Shown in pieces: positions 33,930 through 45,248 of a DNA stretch of 64,000 nt. The translations under genes were made by a program, and so were the position numbers. Source of the stretch: Branchipolynoe longqiensis (taxonomy: Eukaryota; Annelida; Polychaeta; Phyllodocida; Polynoidae); the NCBI GenBank assembly GCA_030323885.1, contig CM059194.1:6099686-6163685 (forward strand), read 5' to 3'. The notes below the pieces were generated by a model that was not told where the DNA came from, made no database searches, and saw nothing but the letters and a program-made list of their open reading frames with translations. Positions within the stretch are counted from its first letter, which is position 1; every line of letters starts with the position of its first letter.

Positions 33930-34227
33930 GTGATAAATATACTAGGTTGATCATTAGAATCTATCTTACATGAGCTTGAAATAACTGCCTTTAAATTGTA
34001 GATATTTGAAGTGTAAACAGGCTAAATTAATTTTGTCATGCTTGCTAAAAAACTCTGATCCCATAAATCTCAACAGTAACAGGTTCAATTAAAATGGCTT
34101 AGTATGCTCTTCCATGTAACAAGAAATACTTAATAAGTGCACGGGTATCTAAGTTAGATATGTAGGCTCAGATCCAGATAAAGTGCTTTAGAAAATGTGA
34201 TGCTTTTATCAAACTATACAACTTTAA
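33930..34227. mobile_element. TTAA MITE, right part
   Basis: Shares ataaatatactaggttgatc, cagtaacaggttcaattaaa, aatacttaataagtgcacgg and the right end aaactatacaactttaa with the family; the left end is not recognisable. Confidence 0.65.
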
Positions 34228-34764
34228 GCCCCGCCTATATTCCCTCCAGTCCGAACAAATTTGGTTCAATTGACGTAATTAGACTTGGAAATGGGTTATG
34301 TGAAGGAGACAGTCATTTCAGAGTGTCATACATATTCCACACAAAGTTAACACCTTAGCCAGGGCATAATTAATGTAAATAAATGGGCATAGCGCATAAT
34401 GTGGACATGTATTAACTGATTCCCCTCTGTGTCGTGTATGCCATCACCCTCCAGTCATACCATGCCTGCAGCTGTTTGTTGGAGATTTACATCAGGGATG
34501 AAAGTGCTCTCCGGGAAAAAGAGCGCAAATGCTGATATTCTCCCATAGGTTTAGCATTGTCAGGGAATCGCGGCAAATTCCTGGAAGTCGGGTTTCATAT
34601 ATATTGGTATATGCTGAAAATTCTGCACCATTTGAAGCATGTATTAGTAGTGTACGCTGATAGTGCTGCGGCGTCAGCACCACATATTAGTATATGCTGA
34701 TGGTGCTGCGGGATTGAAAAATCCCGGAAATCCACAGAATCGCGGCGATCTTTCATCCCTGTTA

Positions 34765-35055
34765 CATCCTGGAAACATCAACGGTCATATCAGGACAGGT
34801 ACCAACTAGTGTCAGTGCGCACTCATGGCAACTTTATAGTGCCGTCCCACTGGGAGACCAGGCCGCTGGCACATGACCCAATTTCCCAGTCACATTTTCC
34901 TGATACTGAGCTAACCAGTCCTTGTCCTATCCTAGTGACGTCGAGTGCTAAACTAGGTAGTGATAAGTATAAGTTTAATGTCATTGATTTGACTCAACCA
35001 GGTTTCAAACTCCTGACCTTTCGAATGGGGAGCTGTGCTCTACCAATTCAGAGCC
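34765..35055 (-). mobile_element. SINE-A
   Basis: Tail cctgttacatcctggaaaca, body gtaccaactagtgtcagtgc, head caggtttcaaactcctgacc. Confidence 0.8.
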
Positions 35056-35264
35056 CATTCGTGTAGCCACGCTTACTTAAACTGACTACCATGTCAAGGA
35101 TCTACCATCCTACACATACGTTAATTATTTATCAACTGATTTAAGTGATTGGCTATACTATAATATAAGCCTGTATCAAGATGTCTACTGCACCTCACAT
35201 TCCCAGGTGGTCACCCATCGAAGAGACCAGATGGGATAGCCGAATGAGTTTTTTTTCTCTTGAA

Positions 35265-35530
35265 GATTTATGCTGCCTATTATGGATAAGCCTGAACAGA
35301 CTTGTTTTCACCATTGGACAGTTTGTCGATAGAAAGCCCGAGCCTACACTTTTACCGACCCAGGGGATTTTTAACCTCCCACACCACATAGACATGGTAT
35401 GAGAGCAACTGGCCTTTGATGACGCTGTAAGTTATCCACAGTGGTGGAAATCCAAATTGGCAGAGGTGGGGGCACGGGGAATCGAACCACTGACCTTCAG
35501 ATTAGGAGTCTGACCTAGAAAAAAAGTCAG
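35265..35530 (-). mobile_element. SINE-D
   Basis: On the minus strand it has a tRNA-like head (B box ggttcgattccccgtgccc), the body gtgtaggctcgggctttcta and cccaccacata-type words, then the tail gaaaacaagtctgttcaggc, ttatccataataggcagc. Confidence 0.8.
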
Positions 35531-35542
35531 ACAGTTGAGGGT

Positions 35543-35837
35543 CCGTCTCCCACTTAGGTAGATGGTGGGATTCGAACCATGGTCAATTCAATGACGTTTA
35601 AATTGATACTGGTCACTTCCTAATCAGGCACTTGACATTATTAGGATAGGGCAAGGACTGGTTGCCTGAATGTCAGGATAATGTGACTGAGTGTGATATC
35701 AGATCATGGTGCTAGTGGCCTGGTCTCCCAGTCGGGCAGCACTATAAATTCGCCATGAGTGTGCACTGTCACAAGTGGGTACCTGTCCTGATATGACCTT
35801 AGATGTTGCCAGGATGTAAAACTCCAACAACCAACCC
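35543..35837 (+). mobile_element. SINE-A, plus orientation
   Basis: Head words gggattcgaaccatggtcaa, body ggatagggcaaggactggtt and ggataatgtgactgagtgtg, tail agatgttgccaggatgtaaa. Confidence 0.8.
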
Positions 35838-38338
35838 ATTGAAATTGACGCGCATCACTGTTCGGTGATAAGATGAGAACTAGCGGTTCCAACGTAATTA
35901 TTACATAATTAGTTTAAATTTCACACAATCTCAATCAATATTGAACACACACACCTTTGCTTTTGACTTCAGCTGAACGAAGTACTATTAATTTGAATCA
36001 ATGATTCAATGGCATTTAAACAAGCCATTTGCTAGTTACATCAATTCTTGTGTGGGGCTCTGTGGTATAGCTGTCTTCACTACTGCACTTGAACTCTGTG
36101 ACCTGGTTTCTGTATGCCTATATTCAGTCGTGCTCTTTAAAATCCATTCACAAAACCTCTGCAAATGATTTTCCATAAAGAATGACATCATAATTGACCA
36201 ATCACAACCTTGTTTACATCTTGGAACAGTTTGTAGTACTTTGTGGGGGGAAAATCATGGTTTTACAAGCTGTTGAAGTCAACCACTGCTGAAAAAAAGC
36301 CTAAAATAGGTTTAACAAAATCAAAAATCATTCTAGCACCTGAAAAATATGAATATTTATCTTTCATTTGACACCTATATTGTGTATTTGTGTTCATTGG
36401 GTTAGTCACTACAGACATTACTTAGAAATTTGTGTGCACATCGGCCATCATGTAGGCATGGTTATGGTGTTATCTGGTCATGCTAAATCTGCGACGTTTT
36501 CATCACGCAGAAAAATGTAGATTTGGGGGTTTAGCTCCATTCAAATTATGTGAATCTGCTGCTATTTTGAAGGGCACTAAATTGCACAGGTTTCAGTTTT
36601 TGTTTGATCAAAATCCATAAAGAATTAACAGAACTGCAGCTTTCTGAAATTGAAGTAATTTTCCCTACATTAGTAGTAATAGTACATACACTCTGACAGC
36701 ATTTTCATCGTCCATGAAAATGTTGAGAACAGGGCCCAATATGAATTATATAATTCACTACGCTTAGTCTCTGAATGCAACTTATATGAAGTTACTAAGT
36801 CTATTTGTGCCCAAAATGATATCCTGGAATATTGAAACAGTCACAACTTAACTGCTATAACCAATTCTCGGTGTCGGACATCGGGGCATTTTTGCGCTCA
36901 CAACGCCCGAAGGATCAAACAAATGCCAATATCATAGAGACAACACTAAAACTACCCTAACTATCACAGTAATTTGTGCTTTTTGCTGCTTTGAAAGCAA
37001 ATTTATCTTATTTCTATTAAATAGTTCAGATCTTTCTCTACAATTTCATATTCAGCTTATTTTTTTAATCAGCCAATTGGAAGTTCTTGAATTTATTTTG
37101 CGAAAATAGTTTTTGAGGCGGTGATCTGGTAGGGCTACCACTGGAACTGACACTCAGAATACCCCAACTTTCAATATTATCTGTTTTTAATCCTTTCAGA
37201 GAAAAGTGCTCTAACGATAAATTAAATACTTAAGATCTTCCTCTTCAACCGAGCATTAAGGTATTTTTAATCGACCCAATGAAAGCTTTTAAATGCTTCG
37301 CGCAGACATAGCATTGCTGCAGCACAAATTACTGCGTTGTTTTACCCTTCGCGAGTAGTTTGGCCGGGCTGTGACATCACGCCGACATAGAGAATAGGAC
37401 AAAATGTGGATTTCTAGGAAAACTAAATCATAGATAACTTTGGAACGAATAATGATATTTGCACAATTAAAAAAACCCTTAAATCTATTCTGTAAGCTGT
37501 CTGTCTACTAATTTGCAGTACTGTGCAACAGTTTTTCAATTTTCCTGTGATGTACCTACATTTGCTAAGTGTGGCCAAGCCTGCCTCGGGCTCTGACAAT
37601 CCACTCTCAGTCTCACTCACTCACTCACACACTCACACAGGCACATCGAACTCCGAAGGCAAAGCCACACTCGCCGGGCCTCCCAATTAAAGAACAGTAT
37701 CGGGCCTTCTAAGAACAGTTCAGATACTACGCCTCAGTGTATAGGGTTAGTATTAGTCACCCAAAATTGGTATTGCTGTTGACGTGACGTCGCTGTTACT
37801 ACCAACTTAGCCAGAATGATTCAACTCGGTTCTGCAGAGCTGTCAGCTAGCTAGGCTGAAGCTCTGGCTTGTGATTGTCCAGTTACTGAGTGAGTCATGC
37901 AGGTTGAGGTTGCCTGCCTGCCTGAAAACCAACCATGATAGTCGATACTGGGCGGTCCCCATCATCATCCCCCCCCCCCCTCCACACACACATATAGATG
38001 ATGATGATGATAATAGATGATGATATTTATAATATAATTAATAAACTCTAATAAAGTAATATGCCTGGTCCTGCTCCCTCCCTCATCCACACTAACACTT
38101 CCATGAACACCACTAGAACTAATACTAGTACTACTAGTACTAGTACTAGTAGGTCTAGACTAGTACACTTAAGTCAAGACTAGTCACCAGAGTCTAGAGC
38201 CAGTCCCCGAACCCCACATCTGTTTCTGGTAACTGAATACCTATATGATACATCATTTTACCCCCGACACATTGGTAAGAGTTCTATAAATTAACACTGG
38301 CTTAACTAACTGTGTTCCTTCATATTTCAAGCACTCAC
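35838..38338. other. Mostly single-copy-looking intron sequence
   Basis: The longest stretch without recognised repeats. It is AT-rich, with a C run at 37970-37981, a (GAT)n near 37998-38016 and a cluster of ACTAGT words at 38118-38163. A gene-like frame was not found. Confidence 0.5.
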
Positions 38339-38532
38339 CCGTTGAGCAGGGCAAACTCTAAGGGTAGAGCTGGTGGGTCTTCGTCAGAACTGCCGCACTC
38401 ACTACAACTACATGGGTCGCCCATGCTGCTGCCGCCCGTGGAGGAGGAGCGGCGGGGGCCGGGGCCCGACGCGCCGGGCTGGTGAGCGGTCCCGGCGGGC
38501 GGTGAAGAGGTGTCCGACGTGCCCAGCACCAT
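38339..38532 (-). CDS. First coding exon of an unidentified host gene
   Basis: This exon encodes 64 residues plus two bases of the next codon. The ATG is in a strong context (A at -3, G at +4). The reading frame is GC-rich and Ser/Gly/Pro-rich, followed by a small Cys cluster (SMGDPCSCSECGSSDEDPP) and the segment LPLEFALLN. It ends at a near-perfect splice donor, AACGG followed by gtgagt, in phase 2. The second exon at 2330 begins with exactly the one base needed. A TAG/TGA-type ORF call here would wrongly read into the intron and stop at once. Just upstream, a pyrimidine-rich stretch ending in AG means an untranslated exon could precede it. I do not recognise the protein family. Confidence 0.6.
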
Positions 38533-39300
38533 CCTTCAGAGGTGGGGATTAGGGGGTGTTTGATATCACAAAATCGGCTGTCTTTGATGCCGGGAAACCT
38601 GCTCCATTGGCTGTGTCTGGTGGTTAGATGATAAGTGTGGTAATATGGTCTCAGTCAGGGCGGCAGTCAGTTGATTTGTCTCCCCGACTCGAGGGCGTCG
38701 ACAGCAAAGACACTTGGCTCACTGTCACACAAGAGACGCCGTCTCCGCCGGATTAAGAATCACCAACGTTACTGGGATACGGTTCAATAAACCTCTCGTG
38801 TTATTCGATCACACACATGGCTGATTTACTAGATTCTAGCCCTGCTCGCTTTGTGATGTAAAGATGAAGTGTGGCTGAGATGATGGGGTGTGGCCTTCGC
38901 CCGAGCTGTGGTGGGTGCGTCCGCCTGCCTTCTACTAGTTGTAACCTTGCTAGTACTAGAACACACGCACAGCACAACCTTGTCTGACGAAAAAAACTCA
39001 ACGACAACGTCCGTTTTCCAATCTCTATCGCATGAATTGCGTACGGAATCTGTATCGGTTGGGTGAACTACACGTCATAGTTTGACTGTCGTCGGTGGGG
39101 ATCTGGCTAGAGCGATAGTAGGCCGAGAGAGAGGTGTTTCAAGAAGCTACCTCGCCACCCTCCTCCCTTCGACTACCGTCACTCTAGCCGTCAGCGCGCA
39201 ACTTGGCTGCTTGCCAGAACATCTGACGTCACCAAAACATGACCCAGTTACCCGGCAGAACTTGTGACCTTGGCCTAGTTCTTGGGAGCTACGAATTTCG
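38533..39300 (-). promoter_or_regulatory. Presumed 5' flank and promoter region of the host gene
   Basis: The 770 bases before the first ATG are largely free of the repeats that fill the rest of the window, and CpG is common here (for example around 38450-38480, 38690-38760 and 39060-39200). A palindromic CRE-type site TGACGTCA lies at 39224-39231. No TATA box is obvious, which fits a CpG-type promoter. The transcription start is not determinable from the sequence alone. Confidence 0.3.
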
Positions 39301-39399
39301 CGCCACAGTCGCACGTAGCAAATATTTATTAGACTTTGAATATTCATGTTATTTATTTATTCATTATATACGTGTGCGCGTTTGTTTGTGTGCTTGTGT

Positions 39400-39450
39400 T
39401 TGTTTGTGTGTGTGTGTGTGTGTGTGTTTCTCTGTGTGTGCGCGTGTGTT
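39400..39450 (+). repeat. (TG)n microsatellite
   Basis: TG run with TTTG and TCTC interruptions. Confidence 0.9.
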
Positions 39451-39607
39451 GCATAATTTAATATGCCAATATTATTAATAATTTTACTAATAATCCGAAG
39501 CAGTACTGTCGGCCAGATTTACTGGACGGGATGGTCGGATCGGCAAGAGAGCTCGCTGGCTAGCTTCCAATGTGGGAGGGAGGTCATGTGTTTGAATCCC
39601 GCAGAGT

Positions 39608-39905
39608 CTTGTTTGTTTGTTGTTGTTTTACGTCCTAGCAACATCTAAGGTCATGTCAGATGGGTACCGACTTGTGACAGTGCGCACTAACGGCAACTTT
39701 ATAGTGCTGCCCCACTGGAATACCAGTTCGCCAGCACCATTACCTGATATCCCACTCAGTCACATTATCCTGACACTGAGCGAACCAGTCCTTGCCCTAT
39801 CCTAATAATGTCAAGCACCAGGCTAGGAAGCAACAAGTATCAATTTTTAAGTCATTGGTTTGACTTGACCAGGGTTCGAACCCACGAACCCACAACCCCA
39901 CGATC
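39608..39905 (-). mobile_element. SINE-A
   Basis: Tail tgtttgttgttgttttacgt, body gtaccgacttgtgacagtgc, head ccagggttcgaacccacgaa. Confidence 0.85.
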
Positions 39906-39957
39906 TGGCCGAGTCATCAAGCTAATGACATGCAAACAAAAGCTATAGTTGTCGCTA

Positions 39958-40034
39958 CCTAGATAAAAGATTCACCCAATACTGATACAGCGTCAGAGTT
40001 AGCGTCAGTGTCAGCGGTGAATCTTTTATCTAGC
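39958..40034. mobile_element. 77-bp hairpin element
   Basis: The ends CCTAGATAAAAGATTCACC and GGTGAATCTTTTATCTAG are inverted; only about 38 bases lie between, with agcgtcagtgtcagcg words. The same terminus occurs at 28235-28327. Confidence 0.75.
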
Positions 40035-40035
40035 C

Positions 40036-40131
40036 TGGCACTTGCCATTACTAGAATAGGGTAAGTTCTGTTTTTTTCAGTATCACGATAAGGTGATTGA
40101 GTAGGATATTGGGTTATGGTACTGGCAGCCA
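40036..40131 (+). mobile_element. SINE-A/B central fragment
   Basis: Shows gcacttgccattactagaat, gggtaagttctg, gataaggtgattgagtagga, gttatggtactggcagcc. Confidence 0.5.
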
Positions 40132-41880
40132 TTAGATTAGATTAGATTATATTGTTTGAGCTGTATGCTCAGGCTAAGTCTGAGACTCCACCATCAGGAG
40201 ACACCACATGTGGTGAGGATGCTCTATTCAGTTTTGTCATGTGCAGTAATGAGTTTGAATCTGCTGGCATTCGCTGGGTGTATCCTGGAATCTGTGGTTC
40301 ATCTGGTATTGTTGTTAACATCTTGTCAAGCTGCCTTTTGAATGATTGTACACTGCAGTTTGATTGATTTCTAATGTAAGCTGGCATTGTATTGCAGAGC
40401 TGAACCCCTCAAACAGAAAGACTTCCTTCCCGGAGTGTTCTTGTTGACTGTGAGGCTTTTGTATTTATTGCTGGTACCTTACATCTTTTTGAATGATATC
40501 TTGTTATGCGATAATTAGGTACTTTGCCTTCAATCATTTTCCACATGTATATAATTCAATATCTTTCACATCAACGTTCAATGGAGTAGATTTTGAGGAA
40601 TTTTAGTCTGTCCCAGTAATCCAGGCTCTTGGTGTCTTTGATATATGATGTGAAGATGTGTTGCAGGGACTCTATCTTTGTCAGCTGTCCTTTAGAAGTG
40701 GGTATCCACAGCTGTGAACAGTGGGAGTATTATGGAGTTCCACAAGGTTTTCATTAGCCCAGCTTCTCTTGACGTACATGTACGAAGCACCCATCCACTA
40801 TATTTTCTGGCTGTTTGGCATACATAGTCAATGTGTTCAGTGAATTTGAGCTTGCTTCCCATGTATATCCCAAAGTCTTTCACACAGTTCTTTTCTATAA
40901 TTTTCTCTCCTGAGGGGTTCATGTAAGTTGTGTTCTTTTTTATATCTTGGTCTGTGCCATATCATATTAGCTCAAATTTCTTGTCATTGAACAACATATT
41001 GTTTGAATCTTGCCAATTGTAAATGGTTTCCAGGTCTTTTTGTAGGGCCTCTGTATCTACATTTCCCTTGATCTCCCTCATGACTCTTGTGTCATTTGCA
41101 AATGAAGAGATAGTGCTTGTTGTGTTTTCACCAATGTCAGAGATCAAGACAAGGAACAGGACTGGTCCAAGTACTGTACCTTGTGGTGCACTGCTGATCA
41201 TATTAGACGCTGTCAATGTTGCTCCATTCACAATGACCTTTTGTGTTCTCTGCCTCAAGAACTCATGGATCCAAGTTCCTATTTTCCCTCTTTTTCCTCA
41301 TTTGTGCAATTTATGACAGAGGTTACCATGATCAACTCTATCAAAGGCCTTTCCAACATGTAGGTAGATGACATGGGTGTTTGCACCTTTTTCTAGTTTA
41401 TCAAGGATTTGATCATGATGGGCCAGTAGTTTTGAAAGACATGATCTCCCGGATCTAAAACCATGCTCAGATTGGTTCATCAGGTTATTTGCTTCCAAGT
41501 AGTTGACTAGATGTTCCCTAATTAGTCTCTCAAGGATCTTGATTATTTGGGATGTTAGTTAGATAGGCCTATAGTTTTTGGGTAGAGCCTTACTGTCACC
41601 TTTATGGATTGGAATGATATGTCCTTCCTTTGCAATGTCTGGAATGTTACCGTGGTTCAGGAAATCCCTCCAGATTATATACAGTGGGTTGGAAAGGTAT
41701 TGCTTACAGTGTTTTAGTCGGATGGCAGGGAACCCATCTGGTCCAGCAGATGAGCTTAGATTTAGTTTCTCGATTGCCTTTCCTATTTCTTTTGAGCTGA
41801 AGTTGATAGCCATAAGGGTTGGCCTGCTTTGATCCACTTGGTAGAAGAACTGTTTTGGTTAGTATATTATTTGTTATTCT
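40132..41880 (-). mobile_element. 5'-truncated CR1/Jockey-like LINE, decayed reverse transcriptase
   Basis: The reverse transcriptase is read on the minus strand from 41837. Landmarks are SSSAGPDGFPAIRLKHC, GHIIPIHKGD with NYRPI, SEHGFRSGRSCLSKL, GKAFDRVDHGNLCHK, APQGTVLGPVLFLVLISDI and, further on, DFGIYMGSKLKFTEHI. One frame runs from 41837 to 40692, broken only by point nonsense codons near 41560, 41299 and 40963. The catalytic FADD is FAND, a single G-to-A change at 41081-41110. A frameshift follows before the C-terminal segment FKRQLDKMLTTIPDEPQIPG (40387-40169). The 3' end carries repeated attag/taatc units at 40132-40152, as in CR1-group elements. The endonuclease domain is missing. 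Confidence 0.85.
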
Positions 41881-41934
41881 AGTGGGCTGCTAAAAACACT
41901 TTCGTACTGCTGTTTCAGGGTGTCTGCCATTGGG

Positions 41935-42015
41935 GCAGAACTATAAAGCTGTGCACTGTACTCTGTCAGTATACATCCTGATATGACCTTAGATGTTGTT
42001 AGGATGTAAAACCCC
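41935..42015 (+). mobile_element. SINE-A, 3' part
   Basis: Shows tggggcagaactataaagct, tgatatgaccttagatgttg, ttaggatgtaaaac. Confidence 0.7.
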
Positions 42016-42045
42016 TCAAAAGAAACAATCCACCTGGGGTAGGTT

Positions 42046-42072
42046 TTTTGGGGGGGGGGGGGGGGGGGGGGG
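42046..42072 (+). repeat. Poly-G run
   Basis: Twenty-plus consecutive G; length should be treated with caution. Confidence 0.9.
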
Positions 42073-43051
42073 TTGTGCTTATGTTGTGTTTCCTTACCTT
42101 CACTAGCTGAGGTCTAATAATAATAATACATGTGTGTATATTGTATATAGTACATTTATTGCTGCGTGGAACAATGATAGGAAAGAATAGACAATAAATC
42201 CAATATAGGTTTATAAATGCTTCCCAATTGTCATATTTAGTTTATGTTGGCAGTTAAAGAAGAATTTTTATTTGTTTTTGTTTATGAAGTGTTACATGAA
42301 AAACCCAATAGAATGAAGGGTTATTTGGATAGCATTCCAGCCACCTTAAGCTTGTTTGCTAGGGCTTTACGTCCTAGCAACATCTACGGTCATATCAGGA
42401 CGGGTGAGCCAGCTTAAAGCTTTAAGCTTCTTATTGACTTAAGATTGTATTAACACAACAACTGTACAGTTTCACTTTGCACCCAAGAGCCTATATAAAT
42501 AATATGTTCTGTCCGATTTCCAGTCCTCTCGATGCCACAAAGGCAACACCAAATACATAGAACTACCATGGGAAACACAATCAAAGAATATAGCTTTGCT
42601 TCCTAAACAATGCACCCACAGCATTATGATACCAAATGCGTTATAATTGCAATGTTATCCCTCCACATGATCCAATTGCTCTTGCATATAGTTAGTTACT
42701 CATTGAACAGTTAGTAGTCTTTTTAGATTAGGAATACATAACGTTGCCGATCTAAAGAAATGTAACGAAAGAAAAAAGACTATTGTGTCAAATAAATTAT
42801 GGGTTGCTTTGTTGGAATCTTTTCTTTCCTGCTGTGACCTGTGTTTGTTTGTTTGCTTGTTTGTTTCTAACACTGTGATAACAGTACCTACACGTATCTA
42901 CTAAGACTAAGTTGCAAAATGGACATTTTGATCTGCGTTGCATAGGCTAATTATAGACATTATCTCCTACTTGGACTTTCTGATAGCCTATCTGTAGAAA
43001 TATGCTATTTTTGTAAAGCGCATAATGTTCTGGTTTTACTAACACATAATA

Positions 43052-43056
<5 letters not shown>
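42073..43056. other. AT-rich sequence upstream of the host gene
   Basis: Only a SINE-A tail scrap (42363-42410, ctttacgtcctagcaacatc) recognised. Confidence 0.5.

Positions 43057-43108
<52 letters not shown>
43057..43108 (+). repeat. (AT)n microsatellite
   Basis: About 26 AT units. Confidence 0.97.
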
Positions 43109-43112
<4 letters not shown>

Positions 43113-43480
43113 AACTATATATAAGGAATGTTGATGACGCTATGAGATTGCATTCAATTCTCTATGCAAGTACTGCATTATCATTAATTTGAGCTTACTT
43201 CGAGCTGAAAACACAACCCATTGTTTCCCAACCGTACCCGCATATTTTGTCACAGTAAGCACAGAACAAAAGAGCAGTGGGGAACCCATCCGACGCTGCC
43301 CGGTGTTTTCCTGTTTGTATTTTGAACAATCTGTTTGGATACATATGATGGCAAATAAAATAGGCAGTGGCTATTCGTAGGGGACTGTATGAATAGCCAG
43401 AGCGCTTATTAGTACGGCGATAGTCACGTGACCAGCTTTGATCGAATCATAAGATGAAACGGTGACAGTGTTTACAGCTA

Positions 43481-43874
43481 AAGCTAAGATTCCATATACG
43501 CGGTATACGAATGCGAATGCGAATGTGGCAAAAAATCGAAAAGCATGTAAATGAATAGTGGTGCTTCCATATGTCCGAATGCGAATACGAACACGAATGC
43601 GAATGTGAATGCGAATGCGAATGCGAATGCAGCAAATGGATCGACCCATGGACCGATCAGTGCGAATGCGAATGAAAACAGTAGTAACTTTGACTTTCCT
43701 TCACAAATTTGGAGCAAAAAACTCCAAAAATTGGATGGGTATCTTATTTTTTTTGGTTTGTTTAGCAACCCCCCAACACAAAAAGAAGACATCGACTATT
43801 GGAGGTCGGCATGGGTATCTATGACGCATTACCGCATTCGCATGCCGCATACCGCGTATATGGAATCTTAGCTT
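43481..43874. mobile_element. Element with AAGCTAAGATTCC termini, first
   Basis: The ends AAGCTAAGATTCCATATACG and cgtatatggaatcttagctt are inverted, flanked by TA. Next to the left end are GCGAATGC repeats, again before the centre. No ORF. Confidence 0.85.
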
Positions 43875-43875
43875 T

Positions 43876-44857
43876 AAGGGCGCATTCCATATACGCGTAA
43901 TGCGAATGCGAATGCGAATGCGACAAAAAAATCGAAACGCCTTGAAACCTATGAGCTACATTACTTACACGCGTAATGCGTAATGCGAATGCGAATAAAA
44001 TCCATTATCCCGATCGCTCCATGTAGCGATCGGTGCGTAATGCATAATGCGTAAAGGTGGTGTGAATAGAAAAGCATCAGTCGCATTTGTCCATTGATAT
44101 AAGGCTGGAGGAGGCGACTGATAATTACGGACAGCCGTGTCCAAGGCTGCTGAGTGGAAACATATGGTAGTGGTGGTGGTGGGGGTTCGGGTTGCTAAAA
44201 ATGCTACCAGAGACACAAAAATATGAATACTTATCTATAATTTGGTTATAATAAAGGTAGGAACCCCCATGTCACGTACAAAAAGTTACATAGGTATAAA
44301 TGCAATATGCAGTATGGAGAATACTTGTTTATTTTTATTTTTTAAATATAGCCAGTTGTGTGCCGCATAACGCATTATGCATAAAGCTAAGATTCCTTCT
44401 ACGCGGTATGTGGCATGCGGCATGCGGTATGCGAATGGGAGGATTCCTTCTACACGGTAAGCGGCAAGCGTCTACCCCCCACCACCACTACCATATGTTT
44501 CCACTCAGCACCCCTGTGTGTGAACGTTCCGTAATGATGAGTCACCTCTCCTAGCGTAAGCCTAATGGACAAGTGCGACTTACGTTTCTATTCGCACACC
44601 ACATGCCGCATACCGCATGCCGCACCGATGGCTACAGGGACCGATCGAGTTGATGCATTCGCATTCGCGTTCACATTCGCATTCACATACCGCGTGTAAG
44701 GAATGTAGTCCATTGACTTCAAGGCGTTTCGATTTTTTGTCGCATTTGCATTCGCATACCGCATACCGCGTGTAAGGAATCTTAGCTTTACGCGTGTATG
44801 GAATGATGGCATTCGCATAATGCATAACGCATTACGCGTATATGGAATGCGCCCTTT
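43876..44857. mobile_element. GCGAAT-family MITE containing a nested element
   Basis: The ends aagggcgcattccatatacg and cgtatatggaatgcgccctt are inverted. It carries the shared inner motif cagtcgcatttgtccattga. The nested element lies at 44384-44788. Confidence 0.85.
44384..44788. mobile_element. Element with AAGCTAAGATTCC termini, second, nested
   Basis: The ends AAGCTAAGATTCCTTCTACG and gtgtaaggaatcttagctt are inverted, flanked by TA at 44382-44383 and 44789-44790. Confidence 0.85.
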
Positions 44858-44868
44858 ACCCTAGTCTA

Positions 44869-45158
44869 AAGCTAAGATTCCTTACACGCGGTATGCGGTA
44901 TGCGGCATGCGGCATGTGAACGGGTTAGGTCCTTTCCCCCACACCCACACACATCGTGTCAGGTTTCTCTAACACTGTTGTCTATGGGCATTCGCATTCG
45001 CATGCCGCACCGATCGCTACAGGGACCGATTCAGTATTCGCATGCCGCATGCCGCATACCGCGTGTAAGGAATCACCCCCCATTGACTTAGATGCTTTTC
45101 GATTTTTTGCCGCATTCGCATTCGCATACCGCATACCGCGTGTAAGGAATCTTAGCTT
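44869..45158. mobile_element. Element with AAGCTAAGATTCC termini, third
   Basis: The ends AAGCTAAGATTCCTTACACG and gtgtaaggaatcttagctt are inverted, flanked by TA. Subterminal GCGGTATGCGG words; no ORF. Confidence 0.85.
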
Positions 45159-45194
45159 TACCCTAAGCTCCGGTGACGCAACGACAGGATTGCT

Positions 45195-45248
45195 TTGTTT
45201 GTTGTTGTTTTACATCCTAGCAACATCTAATGTCATATCAGGACGGGG
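45195..45248 (-). mobile_element. SINE-A tail only
   Basis: The segment tttgttgttgttttacatcc to gtcatatcaggacgggg. Confidence 0.75.

Larger units (their letters stand above)
2331..38338 (-). other. Intron 1 of the host gene, about 36 kb, loaded with repeats
   Basis: The span is bounded by the donor gtgagt at 38338 and the acceptor ending at 2331. Its contents are the SINEs, MITEs, minisatellites and satellite listed separately. I found no further minus-strand frame with protein-like composition and matching splice sites, but a short exon could be missed. Confidence 0.45.
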
